Source: Pyrobaculum sp. 3827-6 (GTDB lineage: Archaea; Thermoproteota; Thermoprotei; Thermoproteales; Thermoproteaceae). From it: a stretch of 64,000 nt of DNA. This document shows positions 15,905 to 24,814 of the stretch, piece by piece. The stretch spans positions 248,001 through 312,000 of the forward strand of contig NZ_JAOTQN010000001.1 in assembly GCF_025641885.1 (NCBI RefSeq), read 5' to 3'. How positions within the stretch are numbered: the stretch's first letter is position 1; each line of letters begins with the position of its first letter. A program made the position numbers and the translations under genes. The notes under the pieces are model-generated. The model worked only from the letters and a program-made list of their open reading frames with translations. It made no database searches and was not told the origin of the DNA.

Positions 15905-17728
15905 TTACAGCTCGATGAACCTCCCAAGTTGCTCGGCAACGTAGCCCAGGCCGAGCCTCTCCAGCGTCTTCTGGGTGGGTACGCCTCTGGCGTCCCAGCC
16001 GCGGATTTCGTAGTAGTAGTCGAGTAGCTTGTTGTAGCTGTCGTAGTCTAGGTGGGCCCCCTTCAGCGGGCCTCTGGAGAGCGGTTGCTTGAACCACTTT
16101 TTGGGGGGCGTGTCCATCTCGCGGTTCCACCAGCCGTATTCCCTAATCCAGAAGGCTCTTATCAACGCGTATATCCTGTCGCCCACTTCGTTGAAGTAGT
16201 CGGGGGTGGCGTCTAGGCCGGTGGCCGCCTTGAAGAGCTTTGGGTACCAGTCGAGGGATAGGCCGACCTCCACCCACGGGAGGCGGCAACCGACGAAGGT
16301 CTCGAACCATCCGCCTCTAATCCTCTGGAGCTCCACGACCTTAGCCGCCTTCTCTCTTGTATAGCCCATGCGATCCGTCTTGACCTCCCAGGATATTACC
16401 CAAGCGTCTTTGTGGTGGGCGCCGATGGGCGACGTGGCGTAGGCCAGCGCCATGGCGGGGGCGGCGTGGCAGTCGTAGGCGCTCACCTCGAGGCCCTTTA
16501 CATGTATTGCAAAGTCCTCGCCGCCTATCCTTTCGGATATCCGCTTGACGCCCTCGGCGAGGAGGTCGCCGACCCCCCTCCTGTAGGCCGTGTCGTACGC
16601 CAACTGCCTCGCCGCCTCGTAGTCCCCCCACTCCACCACGAAGCCTAGCTTGTCCTCCAAGCCTCTTTCAGAGGCCTCCATTACAAAGCCGATGACGTTG
16701 CCCAGCGAGATGGTGTCCATCCCCATGGTGTCGGCTATTCTGTTCAGCTCGGCGATCTTCTGCAGATCCCCGATGCCGAGGTTGGAGCCCAGCATGGCTA
16801 TGTTCTCGTAGTCGACCTCCACAGTGCCCGACTCGGCTGGGATCCAGTGGCCGCAGGCCATGAAGCAGAGCGGGCAGGCCTTGAGGTCGGTCTCGAGCTT
16901 CTCCACCATGGCGCCTCCGATTTTGTTAAACTCGTCGAACTGGCCCTCCGTGTAGTTGTAGGTCGGCAGTACGCTGGCCTCCTGTGCCCACTCCACCGTC
17001 GAGTTGGTCCCCTGCCTCATCCAGAAGCTGTAGCTCGGGCTGGAGGACCCCTCCTTGACGGCCTCCACGGCCAGCTTCTGGTACTGCGCCTTGTCGGCCA
17101 GCGGGATTTCCCCCTTGCCTCTCACCACCACGGCCTTGAGGTTTTTGGAGCCCATCACTGCGCCCATCCCAGGCCTGCCCCCCGAGCGGCCTTTGTGCGA
17201 CACCACGGTGGCAAACCTAACGAGGTTCTCGCCGGCGGGGCCGATGGTCACAACCGCCGCGTCCCTCCCGTGGATTTTCTGCAACTTCTCCTCCACAGCC
17301 CACGCGTTGAGGCCCCAGTAATCCCCCGCGTCCAGGATCTCCACCTTGTCGCCGTCTATGAAGATGTAGACCGGCCTCTCAGCCCTGCCCTCCACAACTA
17401 GGGCGTCGTAGCCGGCCTTTCTGAGATTAACCGCCGCCCAGCTCCCGATATTCCCGTCGCCGTACCCACCTGTGAGAGGGCTCTTGGCGGCTACTACAAG
17501 CTTGCCGAAGTTAGGCCCCGGCAGACCTGTGAGAGGACCCGCGGCGAATATCAGCTTGTTATGTGGCGAAAGGGGGTCCACCCCCGGGGGGAGCTCGTCC
17601 CACAAAATCTTCACCGCCAGCCCCCGCCCCCCTATGAAGTCCCTCGCCACCGCTGGGTCAAGCCTCTGTACAACCCACTTCCTCTTTGTAAGATTAACAC
17701 GGAGTATCGAGCCCTGCCAACCCGGCAT
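15905..17728 (-). CDS. aor: Tungsten-dependent aldehyde:ferredoxin oxidoreductase
   Basis: A 607-residue AOR-family protein. The N-terminal domain matches the tungstopterin-binding fold (WQGSILRVNLT, GGRGLAVKIL, LIFAAGPLTGLPGPN, GPAGENLVRFA, GGRPGMGAVMGSKNLKAV). The 4Fe-4S cluster ligands are CPLCFMAC near residue 290 plus a distal Cys in FVGCRLPW. It oxidises aldehydes to acids with reduction of ferredoxin, in peptide or sugar fermentation. Paralogs such as GAPOR exist in this lineage; the N-terminus favours AOR. Promoter: TTATAAATATA at 17747-17757, with a 14-bp palindrome just upstream. The mobA and moeA genes of the window supply its pterin pathway. Confidence 0.88.
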   Translation of the reverse strand: MPGWQGSILRVNLTKRKWVVQRLDPAVARDFIGGRGLAVKILWDELPPGVDPLSPHNKLIFAAGPLTGLPGPNFGKLVVAAKSPLTGGYGDGNIGSWAAVNLRKAGYDALVVEGRAERPVYIFIDGDKVEILDAGDYWGLNAWAVEEKLQKIHGRDAAVVTIGPAGENLVRFATVVSHKGRSGGRPGMGAVMGSKNLKAVVVRGKGEIPLADKAQYQKLAVEAVKEGSSSPSYSFWMRQGTNSTVEWAQEASVLPTYNYTEGQFDEFNKIGGAMVEKLETDLKACPLCFMACGHWIPAESGTVEVDYENIAMLGSNLGIGDLQKIAELNRIADTMGMDTISLGNVIGFVMEASERGLEDKLGFVVEWGDYEAARQLAYDTAYRRGVGDLLAEGVKRISERIGGEDFAIHVKGLEVSAYDCHAAPAMALAYATSPIGAHHKDAWVISWEVKTDRMGYTREKAAKVVELQRIRGGWFETFVGCRLPWVEVGLSLDWYPKLFKAATGLDATPDYFNEVGDRIYALIRAFWIREYGWWNREMDTPPKKWFKQPLSRGPLKGAHLDYDSYNKLLDYYYEIRGWDARGVPTQKTLERLGLGYVAEQLGRFIEL

Positions 17729-17760
17729 AAGGCCCCCGCACTCTTGTAGTTATAAATATA

Positions 17761-17774
17761 CCTCTATATAGAGG
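17761..17774. promoter_or_regulatory. Perfect 14-bp palindrome upstream of the aor TATA box
   Basis: CCTCTATATAGAGG is fully self-complementary and sits 3-4 nt upstream of the aor TATA element, where an archaeal activator or repressor could act. It could also be a second TATA-like element. Nothing else in the following 50 nt looks functional. Confidence 0.4.
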
Positions 17775-17825
17775 CCCGAGGTATTAGGGGCCAGATGCCA
17801 GACGTTATACACCGGCTTGAACAAC

Positions 17826-18190
17826 TCAACACAGCCCAACGGCTCTGCAAACTGGCTCCAGCCTCATCAGTGCCTCCAGCGCGCCGCCCGTGAGGCGTAT
17901 CTGCCTCGGCGCTCTTTACCACTTATCTACCCCCAGGGCCTTCAGCACCGCCGCCGTTCTAATGTAGTCGGCCTCGCGCCCCCGGCGTATATGTTTATAT
18001 AACCACTAGCCTGCCGCTGGATTTGTAGAACTTCGCTCGCCGCCACGGTCTCCCGCCAGCCCTCTAACAACCTGGCCCGCATCTTTGCCACAGTGTTCTC
18101 TCCGCTCGCCGCGCCCCACGCCGACCTCCACCGCCTTTATACGCGCCTTCGGCCTTCTACCCTCCACCTGCCTATCGAAGGGCGGTTTTC
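17826..18190 (-). pseudogene. Decayed C-terminal part of a PaRep2b gene
   Basis: Read on the minus strand, pieces in shifting frames match the C-terminal half of the PaRep2b gene at 50488-51897: ADYIRTAAVLKALGVDKW then stop, QIRLTGGALEALMRLEPVCRA, and at DNA level GGCGGCAGGCTAGTGG aligns with GGCGGCAGGGTTTACGG of that copy. There are several frameshifts and stops, so it is dead. It occupies most of the 620-bp gap 17729-18351; the remaining 160 bp up to the GH57 promoter show nothing recognisable. PaRep2b is a repeat family known from Pyrobaculum genomes with no known function. Confidence 0.7.
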
Positions 18191-18351
18191 TCGTGTTGTG
18201 AGATCCGCCGCGGGGCGGGTGGGCGCCGGGGGGGCTACATCCGGCTTTCACATGGCGGAGATCCGGTGTCTATGTGGTGGGGTGTGGGAGAGGGGTGGAC
18301 GGCGTCGTGGCCAGCCGCCGAGTACTTAAATATGTGTGTCTCGGGGGTTGT

Positions 18352-19728
18352 ATGGATGTTGTGTTTTTCTTTGAGGTGCACCAGCCGCGTCGGCTTAGGC
18401 CTGATCTCCACAGGGTTTTCCCCAGGAGGCCTGGGGAGGGGGAGATTTTCTACGAGGAGCTCGATGGGCATATCTTCCGCCGGGTGTCTGACAGGGTGTA
18501 TAGAAAGGCCACGAAGATTCTAGTCGAGGCGGCGAGGGAGGTCCCCGGCTTGAGGGTTACCTTCAGCGTGAGCGGCTTGGCGCTGGAGCAGTTCCGGAGG
18601 TGGGCGCCGGACGTGCTGGATCTGTTCCGGGAGCTGGCGTCGAGAGAGGTGGCTGAATTCGCCGCGCAGACCTACTACCACAGCTTGGCGTGGTTTGTCG
18701 ACCGCGGCGAGTTTAGAGAACAGGTGGAGATGCAGGTGAAGGCTGTGGAGGAGCTCGTCGGCTACAGGCCCCGCGCCGCTGAGAACACCGAGTTTATCTA
18801 CAACAACGACGTGGCCTGCTTCCTCCACTCCATGGGCTTCTCCACGGTGGTCACCGAGGGGGTGGAGTGGGTGCTGGGCTGGAGGTCGCCTAACTATCTG
18901 TATAAGTCGTGGGGTTGCGGGGCCAACGTCTTGGTTAGGAACTACCGACTGAGCGACGACATCGGCTTCAGGTTCGGCGCGAGGTGGTGGGATCAGTGGC
19001 CTCTGACCGCGGATAAGTACGCCGCGTGGCTGGAGGCCACGCCGGGGGACGTGGTTTTGATAGCTGTGGACTACGAGACGTTTGGAGAGCACCACTGGCC
19101 GGAGAGCGGCATCCACGAATTTCTAAGGTGGCTCCCCCGGGAGATCGCCAGGCGGCCCCGGCTGAGGTTCGCCACTGTGTCGGAGGCCGCCTCTAGAAAC
19201 ACGCCGAGAGACGTGCTGGAGGTGCCTCCGTGGGCCACCATCAGCTGGGCCGACGAGCGCGACCTCTCGGCGTGGCTGGGGAACGAACTGCAGAGAAACG
19301 CCTTCGCCCTATTGACGTGGCTGTACCCCTACGCCAGGGCCCTGGGTGGGGATGTGCTGAGGCTGTGGAGGCTCCTCTCCACAAGCGACCATCTGTACTA
19401 CCAAGCCACGAAGCTGGGCCCCGCCGGCGAGGTCCACTCCTACTTCAGCCCCTACGGCTCGGCGTATAAGGCACATGACGTGTACATGGCCGCGCTGTCC
19501 TCACTCCTGCTCTATATAAGAGAGGCATGGAGCAGAGACGCCGCGGAGAGGCTCGTCTTTACAGACGAGAGGTGCTTCTACGGAGGAGGCGTGAGGATCT
19601 GCTCACTTAAAGAGCTTAGGCAGATGGACAAGTCCTTCAAAGAGCGGCACAGGGAGGACCTGTTCAAGTGGCTTGTCGACGTCTTCATGCTCAGGGCCGA
19701 GGAGGCCGCCGCTTTACTGTCGGATTGA
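18352..19728 (+). CDS. GH57 family glycoside hydrolase (alpha-amylase type), intracellular
   Basis: 458 residues from ATG 18352; TACTTAAATATG at 18322-18333 is the TATA, 22-25 nt upstream, which rejects a longer upstream frame. The first conserved GH57 region is VVFFFEVHQPRRL; the likely nucleophile glutamate is in ENTEFIYNNDV and the acid aspartate/glutamate region is AVDYETFGEHH. No signal peptide, so it acts on internal alpha-glucan. It is followed 28 nt later by glycogen synthase, so a role in trimming or branching stored glycogen is likely. Substrate specificity cannot be read. Confidence 0.85.
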   Translation: MDVVFFFEVHQPRRLRPDLHRVFPRRPGEGEIFYEELDGHIFRRVSDRVYRKATKILVEAAREVPGLRVTFSVSGLALEQFRRWAPDVLDLFRELASREVAEFAAQTYYHSLAWFVDRGEFREQVEMQVKAVEELVGYRPRAAENTEFIYNNDVACFLHSMGFSTVVTEGVEWVLGWRSPNYLYKSWGCGANVLVRNYRLSDDIGFRFGARWWDQWPLTADKYAAWLEATPGDVVLIAVDYETFGEHHWPESGIHEFLRWLPREIARRPRLRFATVSEAASRNTPRDVLEVPPWATISWADERDLSAWLGNELQRNAFALLTWLYPYARALGGDVLRLWRLLSTSDHLYYQATKLGPAGEVHSYFSPYGSAYKAHDVYMAALSSLLLYIREAWSRDAAERLVFTDERCFYGGGVRICSLKELRQMDKSFKERHREDLFKWLVDVFMLRAEEAAALLSD

Positions 19729-19755
19729 TTTATATTGTAGTTCTGCGGTGGTTGT

Positions 19756-21207
19756 GTGTACGCGCCGGAGCGGGTGAGGCGGGTGTACATCGTGACTATG
19801 GAATACGGCGGACTTGTCAAGATGGGGGGGCTGGGAGAGGCTGTGAGGCAGTACGCAGTGGGCCTGGCGTCGAGGGGCTACGACGTGACTGTGCTGATGC
19901 CCAGCCACGGGAGGCACCTGGACCCCAGCCGCGGCTTCGACCTGTACCCCCTGGACTTTAGGGCTTGTGGAGAGAGGCGTGGGCTAGACGGCGGGGTGTA
20001 CCCCTACTGCCTGGGGGCCGAGATGGCGTTTGTGGACGGGGTGAAGGTGGTTATGTTCAAAGGCCTTGACTACGCCACTGGCCACGTATTCGACAGGTGG
20101 GGCGTCTACGAACAAGCCGAGGAGAAGGCGGCCTTGCTGGCGCGCGGGGTGGCGGCTTTCGTGGAGAGGTTCGGTCTCCCCGACCTGGTCCACGTAAACG
20201 ACTGGCCCACCGTGCTGGCGGGCGTCGCCGTGAAGGACATAGGGGAGAGGAGGGACGTCGCTGTGCCCCTCCTCTTTACCATCCACCTGTCGTGGGGGTA
20301 TTCCTTCCCGTGGCACTATGCCGAGTGGGCGGGGCTGGCGGACAGGCCGCATCCGGTGTGGCGGGTGTGTTGCCACCGTTTTGAGCACTACAGCTCGGTG
20401 TGGGACGAGGGGTGGGGGGGCGTGGAGAGGTTCGGCGTGGTGGAGGCCGACGCCGTGTCGACAGTCAGCTACGGCTATCTGGAGGAGTTGCTGAGGAAGT
20501 ACGGCGGCTGGGTTAGGGAAAAGTCGTGTGTGGTGTACAACTCCACCGACTGGTCGCCCAGAGACGTAGAGGGCGTGTCTGAGGGGGACGCGTGGCGCCT
20601 CGTTGAGGAAGTGGAGAGGTTGGGGATCGTCGGGGGGCTGGATAGAGGGGGGTCTCTCTTCCTCGCCGTGGGGAGGGTGACGTCTCAAAAGGGGCTTGAC
20701 CTCGCAGTGAGGGCTCTTGACTACGCCCCCAGCGCCAGGCTTTTGATACTCGGCATCTCCGCGGGGGAGTGGGGGTACGAGGAGTATGTGAAGAGGCTTG
20801 TCTGGGAGAGGCGGGGCAGGGCGGCTCTGAGCTTCGCCAGGGTCGGCCCCAGGCTGTACAAGGCTCTGCACTACGTGGCTAGGGCGGTGGTGATGCCGTC
20901 GCGCTGGGAGCCCTTCGGAATTTCCGCCATAGAGGCCATGGCACTGGGGACGCCTGTGGTCGCCACGAAGGTCGGCGGCTTGCCGGAGGTTGTCGACGGC
21001 TATGGAGTGCTGGTGGAGCCTGAGGACGTGGAGGGGCTGGGTAGGGCCATGGAGGCCTTGGCCACGGGCAGGCTAAGGCCGCCTAGCCGCGCCGCGGTGT
21101 CGCGGTACGTGGACGAGAGGTTTAGACTTAGGAACACCGTGGAGATGCTGGAGCAGTGTTATGAGAAGGCTAGGAAATTTGCATACTACAGAGCCGTCAG
21201 TGGATAG
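19756..21207 (+). CDS. glgA: Glycogen synthase, GT5 family
   Basis: A 483-residue GT-B glycosyltransferase. The N-terminal donor loop is VKMGGLGEAVRQYA (KxGGL). The C-terminal half has AVGRVTSQKGLD and the E-x7-E signature in PSRWEPFGISAIEAMALGTPVVATKVGG. It extends alpha-1,4-glucan from ADP- or UDP-glucose. The GTG at 19756 is preceded 23 nt upstream by TTTATATT, so the transcript is probably separate from the GH57 gene. The nucleotidyltransferase gene follows after 40 nt. Confidence 0.9.
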   Translation: MYAPERVRRVYIVTMEYGGLVKMGGLGEAVRQYAVGLASRGYDVTVLMPSHGRHLDPSRGFDLYPLDFRACGERRGLDGGVYPYCLGAEMAFVDGVKVVMFKGLDYATGHVFDRWGVYEQAEEKAALLARGVAAFVERFGLPDLVHVNDWPTVLAGVAVKDIGERRDVAVPLLFTIHLSWGYSFPWHYAEWAGLADRPHPVWRVCCHRFEHYSSVWDEGWGGVERFGVVEADAVSTVSYGYLEELLRKYGGWVREKSCVVYNSTDWSPRDVEGVSEGDAWRLVEEVERLGIVGGLDRGGSLFLAVGRVTSQKGLDLAVRALDYAPSARLLILGISAGEWGYEEYVKRLVWERRGRAALSFARVGPRLYKALHYVARAVVMPSRWEPFGISAIEAMALGTPVVATKVGGLPEVVDGYGVLVEPEDVEGLGRAMEALATGRLRPPSRAAVSRYVDERFRLRNTVEMLEQCYEKARKFAYYRAVSG

Positions 21208-21247
21208 GCTGGAGTATTAAGATTTAATAATATGGTTAATCAATTAC

Positions 21248-22471
21248 ATGGTTAGAATAGCTATTATTCCAGTGGGGGGAGAGGCTGTTAGGCTGAGACC
21301 TCTCACAGTGGAGACGTCTAAGGCGATGGTACGCTTCTTGAACAGGCCGCTGGTTGAGATGTCTATACTACACCTGGCCCGCCAGGGCGTTAGGGAGTTT
21401 TACTTCGGGGTGAGGGGGTACTACAACTACCGGGATATATACGACTACTTCCAGGAGGGGAAGTGGTTTAGCGCCAAGTACGGGGTTGACGTGAGGGTGA
21501 GGTATATGCCCCGGGTGGAGACGCGGGGCAACGCGGAGGCTGTGCTGGCTACGCTGGAGTACTACGACATAAATGAGCCGGTTTTGGTATTCCAAGGCGA
21601 TAACATCTTTCAGCTAGATGTGCAGGGGATGTACAACTTCCACAAGTCTAAGAAATCCTTCATAACTATAGCCCTCAAGGAGGAGGCGGGCGACTTAAGC
21701 GAGTTCGGCGTCGCGGCTGTCGACGAGGAGATGCGTATCCTCAGATTTGTGGAGAAGCCTAAGAGGAGGGAGGAGGCCCCCAGCAACTTGGTAAACACCG
21801 GCCTCTACCTACTCTCAGAAGACTTCAGGGCCTTCTTCAAGGGCGAGGTGGGCGTGAAGCTGTATTCAGAAGGGAGGCTGGACTTCGGGGGGGACGTCAT
21901 CCCCACTGTGATTGAGACAGGTCTGCCCGTCTACGGCTATTTAACCCAGGGCTACTGGTTCGACGTAGGGACGCCTCAGCGCTATCTAAAAGCTGTGAAG
22001 CATTTACTAAAAGTCTTGACGCCGGCAGACCTGGAGGCCGAGGAGATAGCCCCCTCGGTCTACGCCCAGGGTACAAGCGAGCAGTCAAAGGCGTTGAAAA
22101 GTAAGATTGCTGAGGATGTGAAAAGCGGCGTGATAAAGGCGGAGGGCAACGTGTTGCTGGGGAGGCACGTCCAGGTAGGGATTAATACCTACTTGAGGGA
22201 CTCGGTCGTAGACAACTACGTGGTTATAGGAGAGGACAGCATCGTCGAGGACTCGGTCATAATGGACCGCTCCCATGTTGGAAAAGGCGTGGTTATAAGG
22301 AGGTCGATCATCGGCCGCCACGTGTACATCGGAGACGGGGCGGTTATTGAAGACGCGGTAGTTGCAGACGACGCGGTGGTGGGCGCCGGAGCAGCCCTTA
22401 AAAATGTAAAGGTGTGGCCTCATAAAAACATCGAGAAAGGTGTAAAGCTCGAGGGCTTCTCGGTATTATAG
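21248..22471 (+). CDS. Sugar-1-phosphate nucleotidyltransferase with left-handed beta-helix
   Basis: A 407-residue protein: a nucleotidyltransferase domain to about 250 and a C-terminal hexapeptide-repeat domain (RDSVVDNYVVIGEDSIVEDS onward). The signature is altered: GGEAVRLRPLTVETSKAM where the family usually has GGxGTRLxPLT...PKPM; Arg, the PLT and the catalytic Lys are kept. Product could be ADP-, UDP-glucose or GDP-mannose. Being directly behind glycogen synthase, supplying its sugar nucleotide is the simplest idea. TATA-like GATTTAATAATA upstream at about 21218-21229. It overlaps the convergent SPOUT gene by 6 nt. Confidence 0.8.
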   Translation: MVRIAIIPVGGEAVRLRPLTVETSKAMVRFLNRPLVEMSILHLARQGVREFYFGVRGYYNYRDIYDYFQEGKWFSAKYGVDVRVRYMPRVETRGNAEAVLATLEYYDINEPVLVFQGDNIFQLDVQGMYNFHKSKKSFITIALKEEAGDLSEFGVAAVDEEMRILRFVEKPKRREEAPSNLVNTGLYLLSEDFRAFFKGEVGVKLYSEGRLDFGGDVIPTVIETGLPVYGYLTQGYWFDVGTPQRYLKAVKHLLKVLTPADLEAEEIAPSVYAQGTSEQSKALKSKIAEDVKSGVIKAEGNVLLGRHVQVGINTYLRDSVVDNYVVIGEDSIVEDSVIMDRSHVGKGVVIRRSIIGRHVYIGDGAVIEDAVVADDAVVGAGAALKNVKVWPHKNIEKGVKLEGFSVL

Positions 22472-23269
22472 CCCTTGTCCGCACTTAGCCAGGTAGTTCA
22501 AAATCGCCAGCACGATAAAAACAGCCTCCTCCGTCCTTATAGTCTCAACACCCTGCCCAGGTGCAAAGTTTATAAACTCCCCCGCGAGCTTTACGCCTGT
22601 CTCTTCCATAATTTCGTCTACCCCCTTCCGGGGGCTACCGAACACCGCCAGCGTCCTCTTTCCTATCTTTGGCTTAACCTCGCATATGGACTTGCCCTCT
22701 CTTCCTGTCAAAATTAGCGTGTCAAATCCCTCTGCTAGGCTCTGCACTGGCCTCACCTCCACTCTGTAGCCTGGGTAGTAGGGGGGCGGGCCTCTGTATA
22801 CAGAGGCGCGGTAGGTGTCCCGCCGCGTGGTGGGCGCCTCAATCTTCACGTAGAGCCGGGTGCCTATGGGGTAGGGCTTCGGCACCTTGGCGTACTTCTC
22901 CGCGCCTATGTACACAAGTGAGTAGTACCCGTCCCAGCGCTCCACTACTCCCTCGCGCACTTCCCCCACCCTTGGCTCGCTTGGCGCCAGGTGGCTAGGG
23001 ATTTTAAGCGGAGGCAACAAGCCGGCGAGCCTCAGCCTGCGGTCGATTTTGTGTACCTTTTTTCTTAGATATGGGGGGGTTACCAGGTATTCAAGAACTG
23101 TCTTGGCTAGGTCTATATCCTCGGCTAGGGGTCTGCCGTAGTGGTAGATCACTACATACTCAACTCTAAAAATAGCGGCGGCCCTGGCCAAGTAGCCGAG
23201 TTTCCTGACTTTACTAGCCTCGTCTGGCGCCTCTGAGAGAAAGTCGTGGGGGATTGCAATTGAAAACAC
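22466..23269 (-). CDS. SPOUT-fold RNA methyltransferase (C9orf114/DUF171-like)
   Basis: A 267-residue protein: an alpha/beta SPOUT domain interrupted by an OB-like segment (VGEVREGVVERWDGYYSLVYIG). The knot region shows LAVFGSPRKGVDEIM and EFINFAPGQGVETIRTEEA, the SAM-binding trefoil-knot pattern. Human relatives methylate uridine N3 in rRNA or act with miRNA; the archaeal target is unknown. GTG start immediately after the stop of the small Lys-rich gene, in the uL15-secY operon, which supports a ribosome-related role. Confidence 0.75.
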   Translation of the reverse strand: MFSIAIPHDFLSEAPDEASKVRKLGYLARAAAIFRVEYVVIYHYGRPLAEDIDLAKTVLEYLVTPPYLRKKVHKIDRRLRLAGLLPPLKIPSHLAPSEPRVGEVREGVVERWDGYYSLVYIGAEKYAKVPKPYPIGTRLYVKIEAPTTRRDTYRASVYRGPPPYYPGYRVEVRPVQSLAEGFDTLILTGREGKSICEVKPKIGKRTLAVFGSPRKGVDEIMEETGVKLAGEFINFAPGQGVETIRTEEAVFIVLAILNYLAKCGQGL

Positions 23270-23401
23270 CTACTTCTTTTTCTGTGTCTTCTCCTCTTTT
23301 TTCTCCTTCTTCTTTTTTTCCTCCTCTGCTGTTTCTATGCCGAGTTTCTTCGCCTCTTCTTCGCTTGTCATGAATAGAGAGGTTCTCTGTCTGCCGCCCA
23401 T
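23270..23401 (-). CDS. Small Lys/Glu-rich protein between secY and the SPOUT gene
   Basis: A 43-residue frame from ATG 23401 to TAG 23270-23272. It begins MGGRQRTSLFMTSEEEAKKL and ends in a run of Lys and Glu. The stop abuts the GTG of the SPOUT gene with no spacer, and the start is 31 nt downstream of secY, so it fits neatly in the operon. I do not recognise it; the basic tail suggests RNA or ribosome contact. It is too short to judge by composition alone, hence moderate confidence. Confidence 0.5.
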   Translation of the reverse strand: MGGRQRTSLFMTSEEEAKKLGIETAEEEKKKKEKKEEKTQKKK

Positions 23402-23431
23402 GGGGTTGTGTAAAAACCCTGGTTAATAAGC

Positions 23432-24814
23432 TTACTGGCCCAGTACCTGTTTTAGGCCGGGGTACATGTCTAGCATCTGTTCGCGCATGACAAGCGCGTA
23501 GTACTGCAGTGCGATTTCTACAAGGAGTATGAGTCCGGCCCCGCCTCCCCACACCCCCAGTATGTTTCCAAGCGCGGCGAATGAACCGGCGATAAACCCG
23601 CTTATTACCGTGAGGGCGTTTATAGGCCTCTCCAGTATCTTCGCAAGTATCTTCTCGCTCTGTCTGAAACCTGGCACGTGTAGTTGCGACTGGGCAAACT
23701 GCCTCGCCTGGTCCTCAGCGCTGAGGCCTGCCAAATTCACCCAGATCCAGGCAAAGACGGTGGCAAGTGCTACGTAGATTATGTAGTGCAGAACTAAAGC
23801 CGGTACGTCGTAGAAATACCTCAACGGCGGGAATATTACCCGCACGATCTCCGCAATTACTGGGCTGGTCTCGTAGAAGGGGAGTAGTAGTTGCCCCACT
23901 AGAAGTAGCGAGTAGGTGGTGAATATAATGGGGAGAACCGAGACGTATACGAATCTGAGTGGTATGGTGAACTTAATACCTCTGTACTGCCCGGCGGTGA
24001 CTGGGATATTAACCTTCATCATTTCCAAGTAGAGAATTATGTAGCCGAGGAGAAGCGTTGTGAATAGTCCGATAAGATCTGGGAGGGTCGTTGGTGACGT
24101 CTGGCCTTCTAGAATTACCCGCCGGTCTATGAGCCTCAGGATGCCTGCCGCGTTGCCCGTGGTGAATAAGTCGTACAGCGCAACGCCCAGCGCCGGTATT
24201 AGGCCAACTAAATGGAGTTGGCCGGTGTTATCCTTAGCCACGTCCCAAGAGAAGAGGCTGAGGAATATCTGTCTCGAGACGCCGAGGAAAATAATTAGAC
24301 TAATGGCGCTACCTATGCCCCAGCCCTTTGACATCAAGTCGTCTAGTAGCATGATAATCACTGTTGCGATTAGAAGCTGGAGTATTACGAGGAGGCCGCC
24401 GAGAGGCCCCGTCACGTTGAACTGGCCGCCTAGCACGTACGCGGTTGCCTCCACGGCGGCTATGCCGAGGGCTACCCACTTTAGCAACAGGGTGAATTTT
24501 AACCTATCTTCACGTTTATTCAAGTCGAGGTTTAATAAGCCGGAGAAGGCGAATACCTCTAGCAAAATGCCGGCGATGACTATTGGGCCGATACCTAGGT
24601 GCGCTAGGGTGCCGTAGGCAGTTCCGAAAATTATCGAGAGCAACTCCTGCGCTGGCTGGGAGCCTTGTCTAGTTTGATGTTGTATTCCATAGAGCGGGGT
24701 GATAGTCATCAAGATATAGACGGCGGCCACGACGGCCGTCCAGAATAGTCTTCTGGAGAGTGGGAGGCGGCGGGGCGGTCTGGAGACGGTCGGTAGGAGA
24801 GTTAGTAAATCCAT
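23432..24814 (-). CDS. secY: SecY protein translocase channel subunit
   Basis: About 460 residues with ten hydrophobic segments. It starts at ATG 24814, which overlaps the uL15 stop (ATGA). Typical SecY regions are visible: the plug/TM2 area ITPLYGIQ...RQGS, LLEVFAFSGLLNLDLNKREDR between TM2 and TM3, and LAGLSAEDQARQFAQSQLHVPGFR in the C-terminal cytosolic loop. It forms the membrane channel for protein export with SecE and SecG. Gene order uL15-secY is the conserved end of the spc-type ribosomal operon. Confidence 0.95.
   Translation of the reverse strand: MDLLTLLPTVSRPPRRLPLSRRLFWTAVVAAVYILMTITPLYGIQHQTRQGSQPAQELLSIIFGTAYGTLAHLGIGPIVIAGILLEVFAFSGLLNLDLNKREDRLKFTLLLKWVALGIAAVEATAYVLGGQFNVTGPLGGLLVILQLLIATVIIMLLDDLMSKGWGIGSAISLIIFLGVSRQIFLSLFSWDVAKDNTGQLHLVGLIPALGVALYDLFTTGNAAGILRLIDRRVILEGQTSPTTLPDLIGLFTTLLLGYIILYLEMMKVNIPVTAGQYRGIKFTIPLRFVYVSVLPIIFTTYSLLLVGQLLLPFYETSPVIAEIVRVIFPPLRYFYDVPALVLHYIIYVALATVFAWIWVNLAGLSAEDQARQFAQSQLHVPGFRQSEKILAKILERPINALTVISGFIAGSFAALGNILGVWGGGAGLILLVEIALQYYALVMREQMLDMYPGLKQVLGQ

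Noticed and set aside
18274-18351. Upstream extension of the GH57 gene by 26 codons
   Set aside because: The TATA box lies inside this extension, GH57 proteins begin close to the first conserved region, and ATG 18352 fits a leaderless start.
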